From positions 5,981,243 to 6,045,242 of the forward strand of contig NW_024881279.1 in the NCBI RefSeq assembly GCF_018691265.1: a stretch of DNA of 64,000 nucleotides, read 5' to 3'. The translations under genes and the position numbers were made by a program. Below the pieces are notes generated by a model. It was not told the origin of the DNA, did not search any database, and was given only the letters and a program-made list of their open reading frames with translations. The stretch is from Tyto alba. Lineage: Eukaryota > Chordata > Aves > Strigiformes > Tytonidae. Positions 54,619 to 64,000 of this stretch are shown in pieces; the stretch's first letter is position 1; every line of letters starts with the position of its first letter.

Positions 54619-57600
54619 GGCATTTGGACTGCAGAAGGCAGGAGAGCGTATAGCCTGAAAATGATTGCTAATCATTAATATTGAACTCAATTCTGTCAGA
54701 GTTGCAGAAGCTAGAAAGCAGAAGAGTGGAAGAGACACGTTAGTCTGGATTTTAAAATATGAATCAAAGTGTTGTTTGGTTTGGTTTTTTTTCTGACAAG
54801 GTCATTTGAAAGTTCTTAAGGAACTTGACAGCTAACAACATATTTTCCTACTGTTCTCCATCTACACTGGAGAAAGAAAAGAGGGAATCAGGGAGAAAGT
54901 TTAGTATAACATTCTCAAGTCAGAGATTTTGATATGGCAATTAAATGCATCCGATATTATGCATCTATTCAGACTTGCGAGAAAATTAACTCATTAAGAT
55001 TTTATGTATTATTATAAGTGAATACTGTTAAATAAAAAAAGTTATTGAAAATTTCTTCTAAAAGATACCTCCCAATAGCTATAGTAAAACCTACAGATAA
55101 TACATATTGTTATTTTTTTTCTATGAGATGCACAAATAAGAGTACATTTTGTTAGGTTTAAAGTTGCTGGAAACAGTTTGGAATGGTGTTCAATTTGCTT
55201 GCCATATGGCTTTTTTTAAAGCATCATTACCCAGAACATAGGAACTGTGTAAGTAATAGAATGCACTTTGTATTGCAGATAAATAAGCTCTGAATCCAAA
55301 AATGTTTAGACCATTGAGTGGCCATTATTATTAACAAGGACACAGTAAGAGGGGGAAAAAACTTGATGCTGTTGTAGTGCTGAGCTTTTTCTCAAATCTA
55401 TGCCTAAAACCATCCACTGAAGTGTGGAATTGTCTGTTCAAGCAGGTGCAAGTCTCACCCTTTCCATTTTGATTGTGACACTGTCAGATGATTGCAGTGT
55501 ACTGAACTGACTCAAGTCTCCTACTTCAACCCTTCTTCCTGCACTGAGGCAAAGGGACTTGCTAGAAACATGCTACAGTTTTATCCATTGTTGGTGATAG
55601 CAACCCTGAGTGTTCCAAGCTTCTCAGGGAAAGAAGCTCCTGATTAGAAATAGTCTGAACTTTCTCCCTTGTCTTTCAGCCTTTGTCTTTATTTTCACTG
55701 TCTTTATTCCCAATCCTCTTCTCCAGTAACTGAGAACAGGGATAGTACTTCTCAGGGCTTTCATTATCTGTGCTGGGGGGGTGGAAAATAAAAAAAAAAA
55801 AAAAAATCCAAATTCCAAAATCCCTCTTCCATTGTACTGTGTGAAAATCTTCATCTGCCTGAATCACACCTATCAATGACTGACTCTAATGTCAGACACA
55901 CTTGTGTAGACTTGACTATCATTATTAATTGCAGACATGAACTCGTATCATTTCAAAGAACTCCCCTTGAGCACTAATGAAAGTCTGAACTGGCAAAATA
56001 CCCTCACTTTTGAAGAGGAAACACTGCTTTTGAGTGGATTGCAGCCTCCAGCACAGCATAGCCTGTGACTTTCACAGTCTGGCAGCCCCCTGGAAGTGAA
56101 TTTGTTAAATTTAGAGCTTTATATCTACAGATGGATGTATTGGTATTCATTCTTTGAATCGTACCTATTCTGCATTGAATAGTACCTATGTCTTTCTACT
56201 GTCTGACTGGCAAATGCAGACTCCAGAAATGGCCTCCTGCAGCTGTGCAGAATAAAGTTTGTCTAAAATTCATAAGCCTTCCAAAATAAAAAGGATGATA
56301 ATGGGAAGCCTGTGATGCGAGATGAAAATCATAGAACCTGCAATTATTTTTGAACATGTAATTTTCTGTTAGCCCAGTTAAGATGTTCTTTCAGAAGAGC
56401 CTGAATAAATTCCTTTCAGAGAGTTGTTTAGTACTGTACACATCTCTAGCCACAAATATATGTTAGTTTTATAATAAATGTTTTCTATTACTGTGCCTCA
56501 GATGGCAGATTTCAATTGAATAACTTATTTTGCAATTTATTTTTTGACTGTGGTTGAATTAGTTTTAGAGCCTTATTCATAGGACAACTGCACATGAATT
56601 ATGTTTGTAAATCTTCAGTAAATCAGTACAATTTTAAAACATGCTAACTGAATCAACAGAAAACAATAGCTAAGATGCAGCACATGAAGTATACTATCTT
56701 CTATCAAATGCATTTCAAGCAAATATGGCTGCTTCTATTCTGCAAGCAGATGCACGTGGTTCTCTTCATGTACTGGAAGCATGATATTAAATTTCTTATA
56801 AGCTTGTAAGCAACCAATTTTGTCATTAAATATGGCATCAAAAGTGACAGAGATGGGGTCCCTGTCTGTGATTGTATTATGGCTGATGTGCTTTGAACTA
56901 AGAAAATGATCGATAAGTTGCTTGTCTAGAATTTTATTAGTACTTGGGGATCACTTGTTAGTTTTGTCAATAATGGTGCTGGCTTTCTTTTAATATCTCT
57001 TACTTCATTGACTCTGAAGCAGACATGATTTTTAAAGGGAAATTCATGCCTCCCCATGCTCATCCAGCTCCCATTGAAGTAAATACATTTTTGGGAATAT
57101 CACAGGGCCCAGCCCTGCTCTCATTGGCATCTCTTAGTGAGCAGGGGTCTCCCCTTCCCTTTGCTTCAGTTTGGTATATTTTGGAAACCTACCTAAACTT
57201 TCAAAAATTAAGTGTGTTTGGAAAATACATACCTGCAAAGCTTCTTTCCTCATTGCTGTAAAAGACACCCCACTGTATTATTCAAAATAGCTGCCTCAGT
57301 TTGTATGCTGATTTAACAAGACCAAACCAACTAGGGGCAAAGTCTCCAGCTTTGAAACATTACTTAACTTCAATATTGGATGGCATAGCATTAGATTTAC
57401 ACTGCATGTCAAAGTGAGTTTTAAATCACTAGCCAGTCAGAAGAGTAATTTGCACAGTATTTAAACATGTTTATATGCTTGTGAGTTAATAGTTAATTAC
57501 TAACTGTCATTTGATTCTAATTATAAAACAGGAACTCCTGTGGAGAATGAAAGCAGAAGGCATAGTGACTATGGCCATAAAAAGGTATAATGCAGAATTT

Positions 57601-58259
57601 TTAGGAAGATAAGAACATAAAAGACAAATTATTTCAAAATCAGATTTCAGTAAAATGGGAATTGGCATAGCAGAATTTAGAGGAAGAAAAATTAGGATAA
57701 TAGGCATTTCCTCAATGTAGTGGGCAAAGAAAAGCCAAGAGCTTGGTTAGTGATAAGGCTCTTAGTGACAGCAACAAGAAATTACATAAAGAAAGGGCAA
57801 CTAGGTTGAACTCTTAAGGAAGTGTAAACGGTAGCCCCGAACTCAGAAAGCCAAGTATAAAAAGAAGTGTTTGGACAAGGATTTAAAATCAACAGTTTTT
57901 TACAAGTGTATTAGAAGGAAAAGAAAAATCAAGAAAAATTATGGTTCACTGATCAGTGGAGAGATACGCTTACATAAAGACATTGCTGAGAAGGCCAAAG
58001 TGTACCTACATGTCTTTGCTTTGGCTTTCATTTAAAAAGTCAGCTATGACCAGGTCGCTATTGTAGTTAGTAGCTTAAGCTTCAGTATAAGATTCTGGAT
58101 TATGAAAAGAATGGGCTTGTGTAAATTGTGTGTTTGTAAATCAGCTGGAATTAATCTAAGATTTAAGTGATTTGCCTGAAATTTTTTTAAAGATACTAAA
58201 AGTTATAAAATTCACAGTTGTCTTACAAAATTTAAGAAATGGTATAAAACCAAATGATA
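54619..58259 (+). other. SPOCK1: Intron sequence, no gene recognised
   Basis: AT-rich intron with an A run around 55791-55806. The last several hundred bases may be the 5' continuation of the decayed CR1 element that follows, but similarity is too weak to place a boundary. Confidence 0.5.
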
Positions 58260-59010
58260 AAGTTCAATCTGGGCAGATGTAAATTTCTTTACTTAGGTAA
58301 GAATAATCGTCTACACAAAACAGGGTGAAAGACAATCAGATAGTAATAAATTCAGAGAAAAAGTGTAGGAGATTACAATGGATTACAAATAAAACATAAG
58401 TCAACAATGTCATTCTGTTGCAAGAAATGCAAATGTTGTACTGGCATGTGTAACTATGAGCAATCCTTCAGCTCTAGTCAGCACCAGTAAGAACTTGGCT
58501 GAAATATTTTGTCCAGATTTGAGTACCAGGCTTCTAGAATAGTATGAACCAACTGGAAAAGTACCCAGAGATAAGTAAGGGGGATGATCAGAGTTGTAGA
58601 AAATATACTCTGCGAAGGAAAATTGAAGGAGAGAAAACAAACAAAACAAAATAACAGCAAAAACCCAAAACAACCCACAAATCCTATTTTCTAACACATA
58701 AAATTAACTGTAAAGTGGAGGAATTGTTCTCTGTCCATTATGAATACAAGGAGCAATATGTTTACAGTGCAGCAAAGATTAATTTAGCTGTTTAGATTAA
58801 ATTTCGCTTTGTAATGACAGCAATACTTAAACATTGGGAGAGATGTTTTAAGAGGATGTAGGGTCTCCATCTTTGTAAGTGTTCTGAAACATGTTAAATA
58901 AATGTCTTGTAGATAATGACACATTGATAGCTGATCTAGCTATGGAGAAGGGGAATGGAATCTGCATCCTTCCCAGAACTGCCATTCTAACACTGTGATT
59001 CTGTGATTGT
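58260..59010 (+). mobile_element. Decayed CR1-family LINE, 3' portion
   Basis: The sequence follows the old amniote CR1 type through its C-terminal reverse-transcriptase region and 3' UTR. CACTTAGGTAGGAATAATCATCTACACAA-like sequence is near 58290, the 'caatgtgatgctgttgcaaaaaaggcaaatgc' region near 58405, 'cactggtgaggcc...ctgtgtccagttctgg' near 58485, and 'ggatgatcagaggg' near 58580. It ends at 58990-59008 with the paired GTGATTCTGTGATT that corresponds to the CR1 terminal octamer repeat. Many stops and indels are present and no protein is encoded. The matches are from memory of the consensus, and the 5' limit is uncertain. Confidence 0.7.
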
Positions 59011-61076
59011 ATTTTGATTAATGGAAACCAGCTAATTTCATTAAAAGCACAGAAGTGATGAAGAAGTTATATCTTAAAATATATTTCCAGTCAAAGCACA
59101 GAAGGGAAAATAAATGAATCAGTATCCTTGACAGATATTTTGGCACCACCTAAAAAAATGCAAGTTCTTATTGAATGGGAGTAATGTGCATAAAGTTCAA
59201 GATAGACACTAACCATGGCTGTCATGGGCTTGTAAACTTCCCTGAATGTAAACAGGGACTAGCAAAAGACAGCCCATTTTCTCTGACTGCTTCTCCTTAT
59301 CTCACCTACTTTCTAATACAGAGTCAGGAGGACTTCCTATGGATGATTCTGTACTTGGATAGTAGTGGTTTTTTTTGTCCAGGCAGCAATAAAGGTCATG
59401 ATCTGACCCTGAGGTTAAAGATTGGGATGAAAATCAGTTAACAATTCTCTTTCAATTCATTAGATAAAACATGACAATGCATGTGTATTTAGGAATTAAA
59501 TCTCCTTCTGCTATAAACATAAGTGCCCAGGTCATCAAACCACTAATTGAATCACAGCTATATTTCTTCTTGTTCTTACTGCTTCAGGTTAAACCTATTT
59601 GCATAAAATAATATTATTTCTTCTCTAATCTGATTGCTTGCATTCTATCTTTTACAGTCCATGGTAATTTGGAAAGTTACTTTAAACTACAAAATGGTGC
59701 TAAGCAGTACACAGCAAGATGAATTAAAAAAAATGTTTTCATGTGTATTTTTGGGGTGTTCTGCACTAAAAAGTTCCCTAATCATGGTATGTTGAAAATG
59801 AGTATCAGTTTGGTAAGCGTTGTTTAGTCATGTAATCATGTTCTGTCTTTCCTCTCTGTTTACCCTGGCTGCCATGTATCAATTGACCTTGTGGTTGGTA
59901 TCTGTCTGTGTCTTCAGTTACTGCCCAACAGCTTGTTTGAAAGGTCTTCTTGTCTTTACATAGAGACAGGAAAGCTATATCTGAAGATCAGAATTTGATT
60001 TCCACTGTCCTTGAAACCTCTGTTTGAGGATTTGATTTATTTAGGGGAGATTAGTAAGCAGCATTGTTGTCTTATATATGTGCATCCCTGCAGTGCCTCT
60101 TTAGCCATACGAGAGGGATGCATAGAGATGAAGGGCTGCCCCAAAATCTGGAACTATCATGTTCACTTTAAACAGAAGTCAAGACAGTAGAATCAAATCT
60201 GTTAATATACATAGGTTCTGTTCCTGGGATAGCTTTAATTTATAAGCTAAGCAATTGAATCACTTAGTCCCTCACTTGCCATCTTGTCCTTAACAGCAGA
60301 CAAACAGAACTCTGAGCATTGGATGTACAGATAAGCAATCCTAGGGATCATTGCACATTACAGCAATCTTTAATGCAATGTAAGTAAGCATTATTGTATT
60401 TATTTTAATGTGATACATCAGTATGTTCATGGAATTTGTCCTTTCTTTTAATTGCTGAAGGTTTAAAAAGAATCGGAAAATGCCACGTAGTAGTCTCTAA
60501 GAGCAAATATATCTTTGCTGGGAAGGCTCCAACATCTAAGCCTGTTTCTCTGTTCAGTGGGGACCTTTGTAATGACCTTTCATATTTAAAACCAACCAAT
60601 GAAAAACTTCTGACGCAGGCTGCAGAAGTCTGCAAAACTGAGAAAAGGAAGACCCCCTGCTTTTCATAGTGTTAAATACAGACATCTCAGAAAAATTGTG
60701 TCTGCTTCTCTCTCAGTAGACCATAAAGCTACCTAAGGAATCAGTGTTATCTGAAAAATAGCCATGATTTGTTAATTCTGTTCTGAACTCTAGCACTAAA
60801 GGTTTCTACGATTATCGTAAATTTACTCTAACCCATAGAACCTATTTATCCTCAAAATCCAGATTATATTCAGCTATCTCAAAAGAGAGCATGGTGCAGT
60901 AATTGTGTACTACTTCTGTAAGCAACATTTCCATCTTTGATTTTATCTGTCATCACCACCTTGCATCCTTGACATTAATGGCAGAACTGCAAAATGTCTA
61001 TTCTTCTCTAGATGACGGTACATTTGTTTCTCTGACTCCCTCCTGTTTTTAATATGGTTTGCCTGACATACAAGTG
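59011..61076 (+). other. SPOCK1: Intron sequence, no gene recognised
   Basis: AT-rich intron. One frame at 60436-60669 looks mildly protein-like but starts on TTG and has only a weak acceptor; it is discussed as an observation and not called as a gene. Confidence 0.5.
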
Positions 61077-61236
61077 TGTCATGGTTTAGCCTCAGCCAGC
61101 AACTAAGTACCATGCAGCTGCTTGCTTGCTAACCCTTCTCCTTCCCAGTGGGATAGAGGAGAGTCAGAGAAGAAAAAGTATAACTCATTGGTTGAGATAA
61201 GAACTGTTTAATAACTAAAATATTATTATTATTATT

Positions 61237-61323
<87 letters not shown>

Positions 61324-61717
61324 TTTAAAAGAGTGAAATAAAACCCAGGAAAGAAGTGATGCACAGTGCAGTTGCTCACGACCTGCTAACCGATGCCTGA
61401 GAGTTGATTTCCACCCTCAGCCAACTCCCCTCAGTTTCTATACTGAGCAGGACATCCCATTGTATGGAATATACATATGGAATATCCCTTTGGCTAGTTA
61501 GGGTCAGCTCTCCTGGCCATGCTCCCTCCCAGCTTTTTGTGCATCTCCTAGCTGGCAGAGCACAGGGAACTGAAAAGTCCTTGACTTAGGATAAACACTA
61601 CTTAGCAACAAATAAAACATTAGTGTGTTATCAGCATTATTCTCAAGCTAAATTCAAAACACAGCACCCTACCAGCTACTGGGAAGAAAATTAACTATCC
61701 CAGATGAAACTAGGACA
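61077..61717 (+). mobile_element. Solo LTR of ERVL-type avian endogenous retrovirus (641 bp)
   Basis: It starts TGTCATGGTTTAGCC and ends GATGAAACTAGGACA. Characteristic internal blocks include GTTGAGATAAGAAC, GATGCACAGTGCAGTTGCTCAC, CCTTGACTTAGG, AACACTACTTAGCAACAA and CTACTGGGAAGA. This closely follows bird ERVL LTRs as I recall them. No internal retroviral region or second LTR is nearby, so it is a solo LTR. No convincing 5-bp target duplication was seen (left AAGTG, right AAAAG), which could mean decay or a slightly different boundary. The middle has been inflated by an ATT/AAT microsatellite. Confidence 0.88.
61220..61323. repeat. (ATT)n/(AAT)n microsatellite inside the LTR
   Basis: About six ATT units switch to more than twenty-five AAT units without interruption, roughly 100 bases in all. 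The switch makes the left part complementary to the right part. It occupies the position where related LTRs have a short A/T-rich 'aataatgataatgataa' stretch, so it probably grew from that seed by slippage. Its true length may be mis-assembled. Confidence 0.92.
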
Positions 61718-62183
61718 AAAAGGTACAAGGGTCATGTGACAATTGTCTGCAGTCTGCCCTTAGAAAGGCATTGTATTCTTATCTAGCTTTTAAAGTAGCA
61801 GTGTTTTTTTTAAAAGTAAGATTCTCAGGACCTCTTCACAGTGGAGAATAACCACAGTGAATATCCAGCAGATAGCTATTTCTACAACCAAAAGCCAAAT
61901 GCTTTTATTCATCCTCCAGGTTGTCTCTGTTAACGGTCTTCCACAATTGCTTATTTCAGGAAGCTCAAGTTACTTTATTAGCCCTGAGTGTTTAAAAACC
62001 TGTGCTTAATTATGTGAGGGTTTTCTTAAATCTTGGGAGATTCTCAGGTTGCTGATATAAAAATGCAAGGTTAAAAAAGTGCAGCAATACTGAAACTGTC
62101 TGGTCCTTCTGCATGCACTGTCCACCAAGGAGAAGACTGCTTCTTCTAACCCTTCAGACTGCACATTGTCATGAGTGTCAGCT

Positions 62184-62217
<34 letters not shown>

Positions 62218-63356
62218 AATATGGTAAGGAAGCATACTATCTGTCTGAATGTCCACTTGGGCTGACAACTTTTACACAGGTCAAACCATTTGAAGTATCC
62301 AAGTAAAACTATGAAAAGCACAAGTCTATTTGAAAAATACCAGCAGGACCTTAACATGGATGACACATCCCAGTATCAGAAGCATAAATATATTGGCCTT
62401 GATAATTTAGAGCATAAAGATCATGAGTTATTACTTTTCATCTTTAGATACTTCATCAATAGAACTCCTAAATATGCCATTGCTATGTCTTGGGTATAGG
62501 CTGTACTTCATTGTTCTCACTCCTAATTGCCTAACTTTGTTCCCAGCTTCATCATTATTCTATTGCAAGAAATGTGACTTAATATTTCAGCAAACACTTT
62601 TTTTTTTTATGTTTTTCTTTCTGAGCTGCCTTTTCATAAAATGGCACTTCTAGTGTATTTTTCTACACAGGACTGTGCCAATAACATTTTCCCAATGCCT
62701 ATAAATAAATTAAGTATACTGTAGTTTGAAAGAGAAATTGCTATCAGCTGGTGTTCCACTACCTACAAAACATTTTATCTTCTTTCAGTTTCTATTACTT
62801 TGCTCTCCCTTGACTTCATATAGGAAGTTGTATTCCCTGTTAGTGTCATGTGGTGCATTTGTGTGTAGCATGCTTGATGTATGGAACTATTGCAAACACC
62901 TAATACAGACAGCTATGCTTTTGAAATTGCATTGAAGATGAACTTTTTGACAGATGGAGCTGTTGATATGATTTGGAAGTAGGCCTGTTTGTATCAGTCA
63001 GTCAGGTACTTCATTCTTCAAAATGGAAAAAAATAAAGGTTTGAGATGAAAGAGGAGAGAGAGGCCACCCATCTAGTGTGAGCAGAGAGCTTGAGCCCAA
63101 AAGGAGCATAGCACTTGAGAGCTATATATGTTGTTTTTATAACAATACAACAAATAAATTCCTTTTCACAGGCTGCAGTTTTAAACAGAACATCGTTGCT
63201 TAACTTCATCTCATCTGCACAGTTATCTAAAACCCAGATGCCTAGCCTGAGGTAGTTGTCCATTTTGTTTTTGTAGCAGACACTGAAATAAGTGTTTCAG
63301 ATTAGGAAGTCACTTTGAGGTCTAGCTAAGACTAATTAACTTTCAGAAAGCTAAGA
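61718..63356 (+). other. SPOCK1: Intron sequence, no gene recognised
   Basis: AT-rich intron with a 29-base T run at 62186-62214. No coding exon, RNA gene or additional repeat family was recognised. Confidence 0.5.
62186..62214. repeat. Poly-T run (29 T)
   Basis: Twenty-nine T residues. Read on the minus strand it would be a poly-A tail, but no AATAAA or recognisable retrocopy lies next to it. Confidence 0.85.
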
Positions 63357-63812
63357 TTAGATCAAATCAGACATTGCACAGATCCTGTTCCGGAATGCAA
63401 GATGCATATGAGGACCTCTTCTAGACACTGTGATCTCAACTTCCCCAGGGAATAAGAGGTCAAAAGCACAATAGTTGTTAAATTTGAGGATCCTGTCCAG
63501 GTTTTGAAGCTCAAATTGAGTGTATTTTATGCTTGAAACTACTTCTGTGTTTTGTGGAAGAGATGCTGCCATCCAGGAGAGGAGTTGTGCAGGTGGTTGC
63601 TGTAGTTCGTTATGTGACGTCCCTGGTTTGCAGGAGGGATGCTCTGGTCTGGACGAATTGGGTGGATTAGCATAGCGGTACTGACCGTGCTGTGCATAGT
63701 CTTGGCGCGGGGTCCTCAGTTCTTTTTCAGTTTCCTGCATTCCCCTTTCTTCTGGCTTCCCTCCAGAGTATCTTCCCTCTAAGTCTCCCCAAAAATTCTT
63801 TGGTTCTCCTAG
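63357..63812 (-). other. Open frame of 151 codons, unrecognised
   Basis: The minus-strand frame is open from just after TGA (63815-63813) to a stop at 63357-63359. Just ahead of it CATCCCATGACTAG could act as a modest acceptor. An internal ATG at 63740 gives 127 residues. The N-terminal half is hydrophilic and rich in Pro, Arg, Gln and Glu (EKELRTPRQDYAQHGQYRYA), and the C-terminal half is more mixed. No domain is recognised. The segment is less AT-rich than its surroundings. It could be a pseudogene or retroelement piece, an exon of an antisense gene running in from the right of the window, or chance. Confidence 0.25.
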
Positions 63813-64000
63813 TCATGGGATGGGATAGACAATACCTCCTTAGCAACTGGTCCATTTTCTGATTTGCTGTTGCCATTGTTGGTGCCCACAATGTGCTCAT
63901 TCAGGACACTTCTGAACATATTTACACTTCTTCATGTTCACTGGATTGTTTGTGTGGTTTCTCTGTGCAGAAAAACCTATTCAAGGTTCATTCTGTTGTT

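Noticed and set aside
57950..57975. ACTGATCAGTGGAG as the SPOCK1 DQW motif of the preceding exon
   Set aside because: It lies downstream of the following exon, the residues around DQW do not match testican, and there is no splice context.
58410..58697. 95-codon minus-strand frame
   Set aside because: It is antisense to the decayed CR1 element and has no coding character.
61404..61589. 61-codon + strand frame
   Set aside because: It is entirely within the ERVL-type solo LTR.

Overview
The window looks like nuclear DNA from a bird. It is AT-rich, has very low coding density and is mostly intronic. Two solo long terminal repeats of the kind abundant in avian genomes are present (TGTCGTGGTTTAG... 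and TGTCATGGTTTAG... to ...AGGACA). There are also decayed CR1-family LINE 3' ends and an old MIR-like SINE. The species cannot be fixed from this sequence.

Only one protein-coding exon can be assigned to a known gene: a 46-bp exon at 49928-49973 (+) encoding DDYFRNWNPNKPFDQ plus the first base of the next codon. This matches the N-terminal region of testican-1 (SPOCK1), a secreted proteoglycan of the SPARC/BM-40 family, and fits its paralogues SPOCK2 and SPOCK3 less well. The exon has a strong polypyrimidine tract and AG in front and a GTAAAG donor behind. I read almost the whole window as two large SPOCK1 introns: about 49.9 kb upstream and about 14 kb downstream of this exon. I did not find the neighbouring SPOCK1 exons.

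Layout: 1-29.2 kb is intron with simple A/T runs, a MIR-like relic (~8.9 kb), a minus-strand exon-like reading frame (7.9-8.2 kb) and a minus-strand CR1 3' end (~27.5 kb). At 29.2-30.5 kb a GC-richer exon-like segment sits next to a 988-bp solo LTR with perfect 5-bp target duplications. At 30.5-49.9 kb there is more intron, including a small GC-rich patch at 48.5-48.7 kb that could encode a short signal-peptide-like product ending on a splice donor. SPOCK1 exon 3 follows. At 50-64 kb the second intron holds an unusually long open frame (52.2-52.9 kb), a tRNA-like A-box relic (54.6 kb), a decayed CR1 LINE (58.3-59.0 kb), a 641-bp ERVL-type solo LTR with an internal ATT/AAT microsatellite (61.1-61.7 kb) and a minus-strand open frame near the right edge.

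No operon, CRISPR array, rRNA gene or intact tRNA gene was seen, and no intact transposon coding region. I found no convincing new biological system. The points most worth checking are the exon-like segments inside the SPOCK1 introns.
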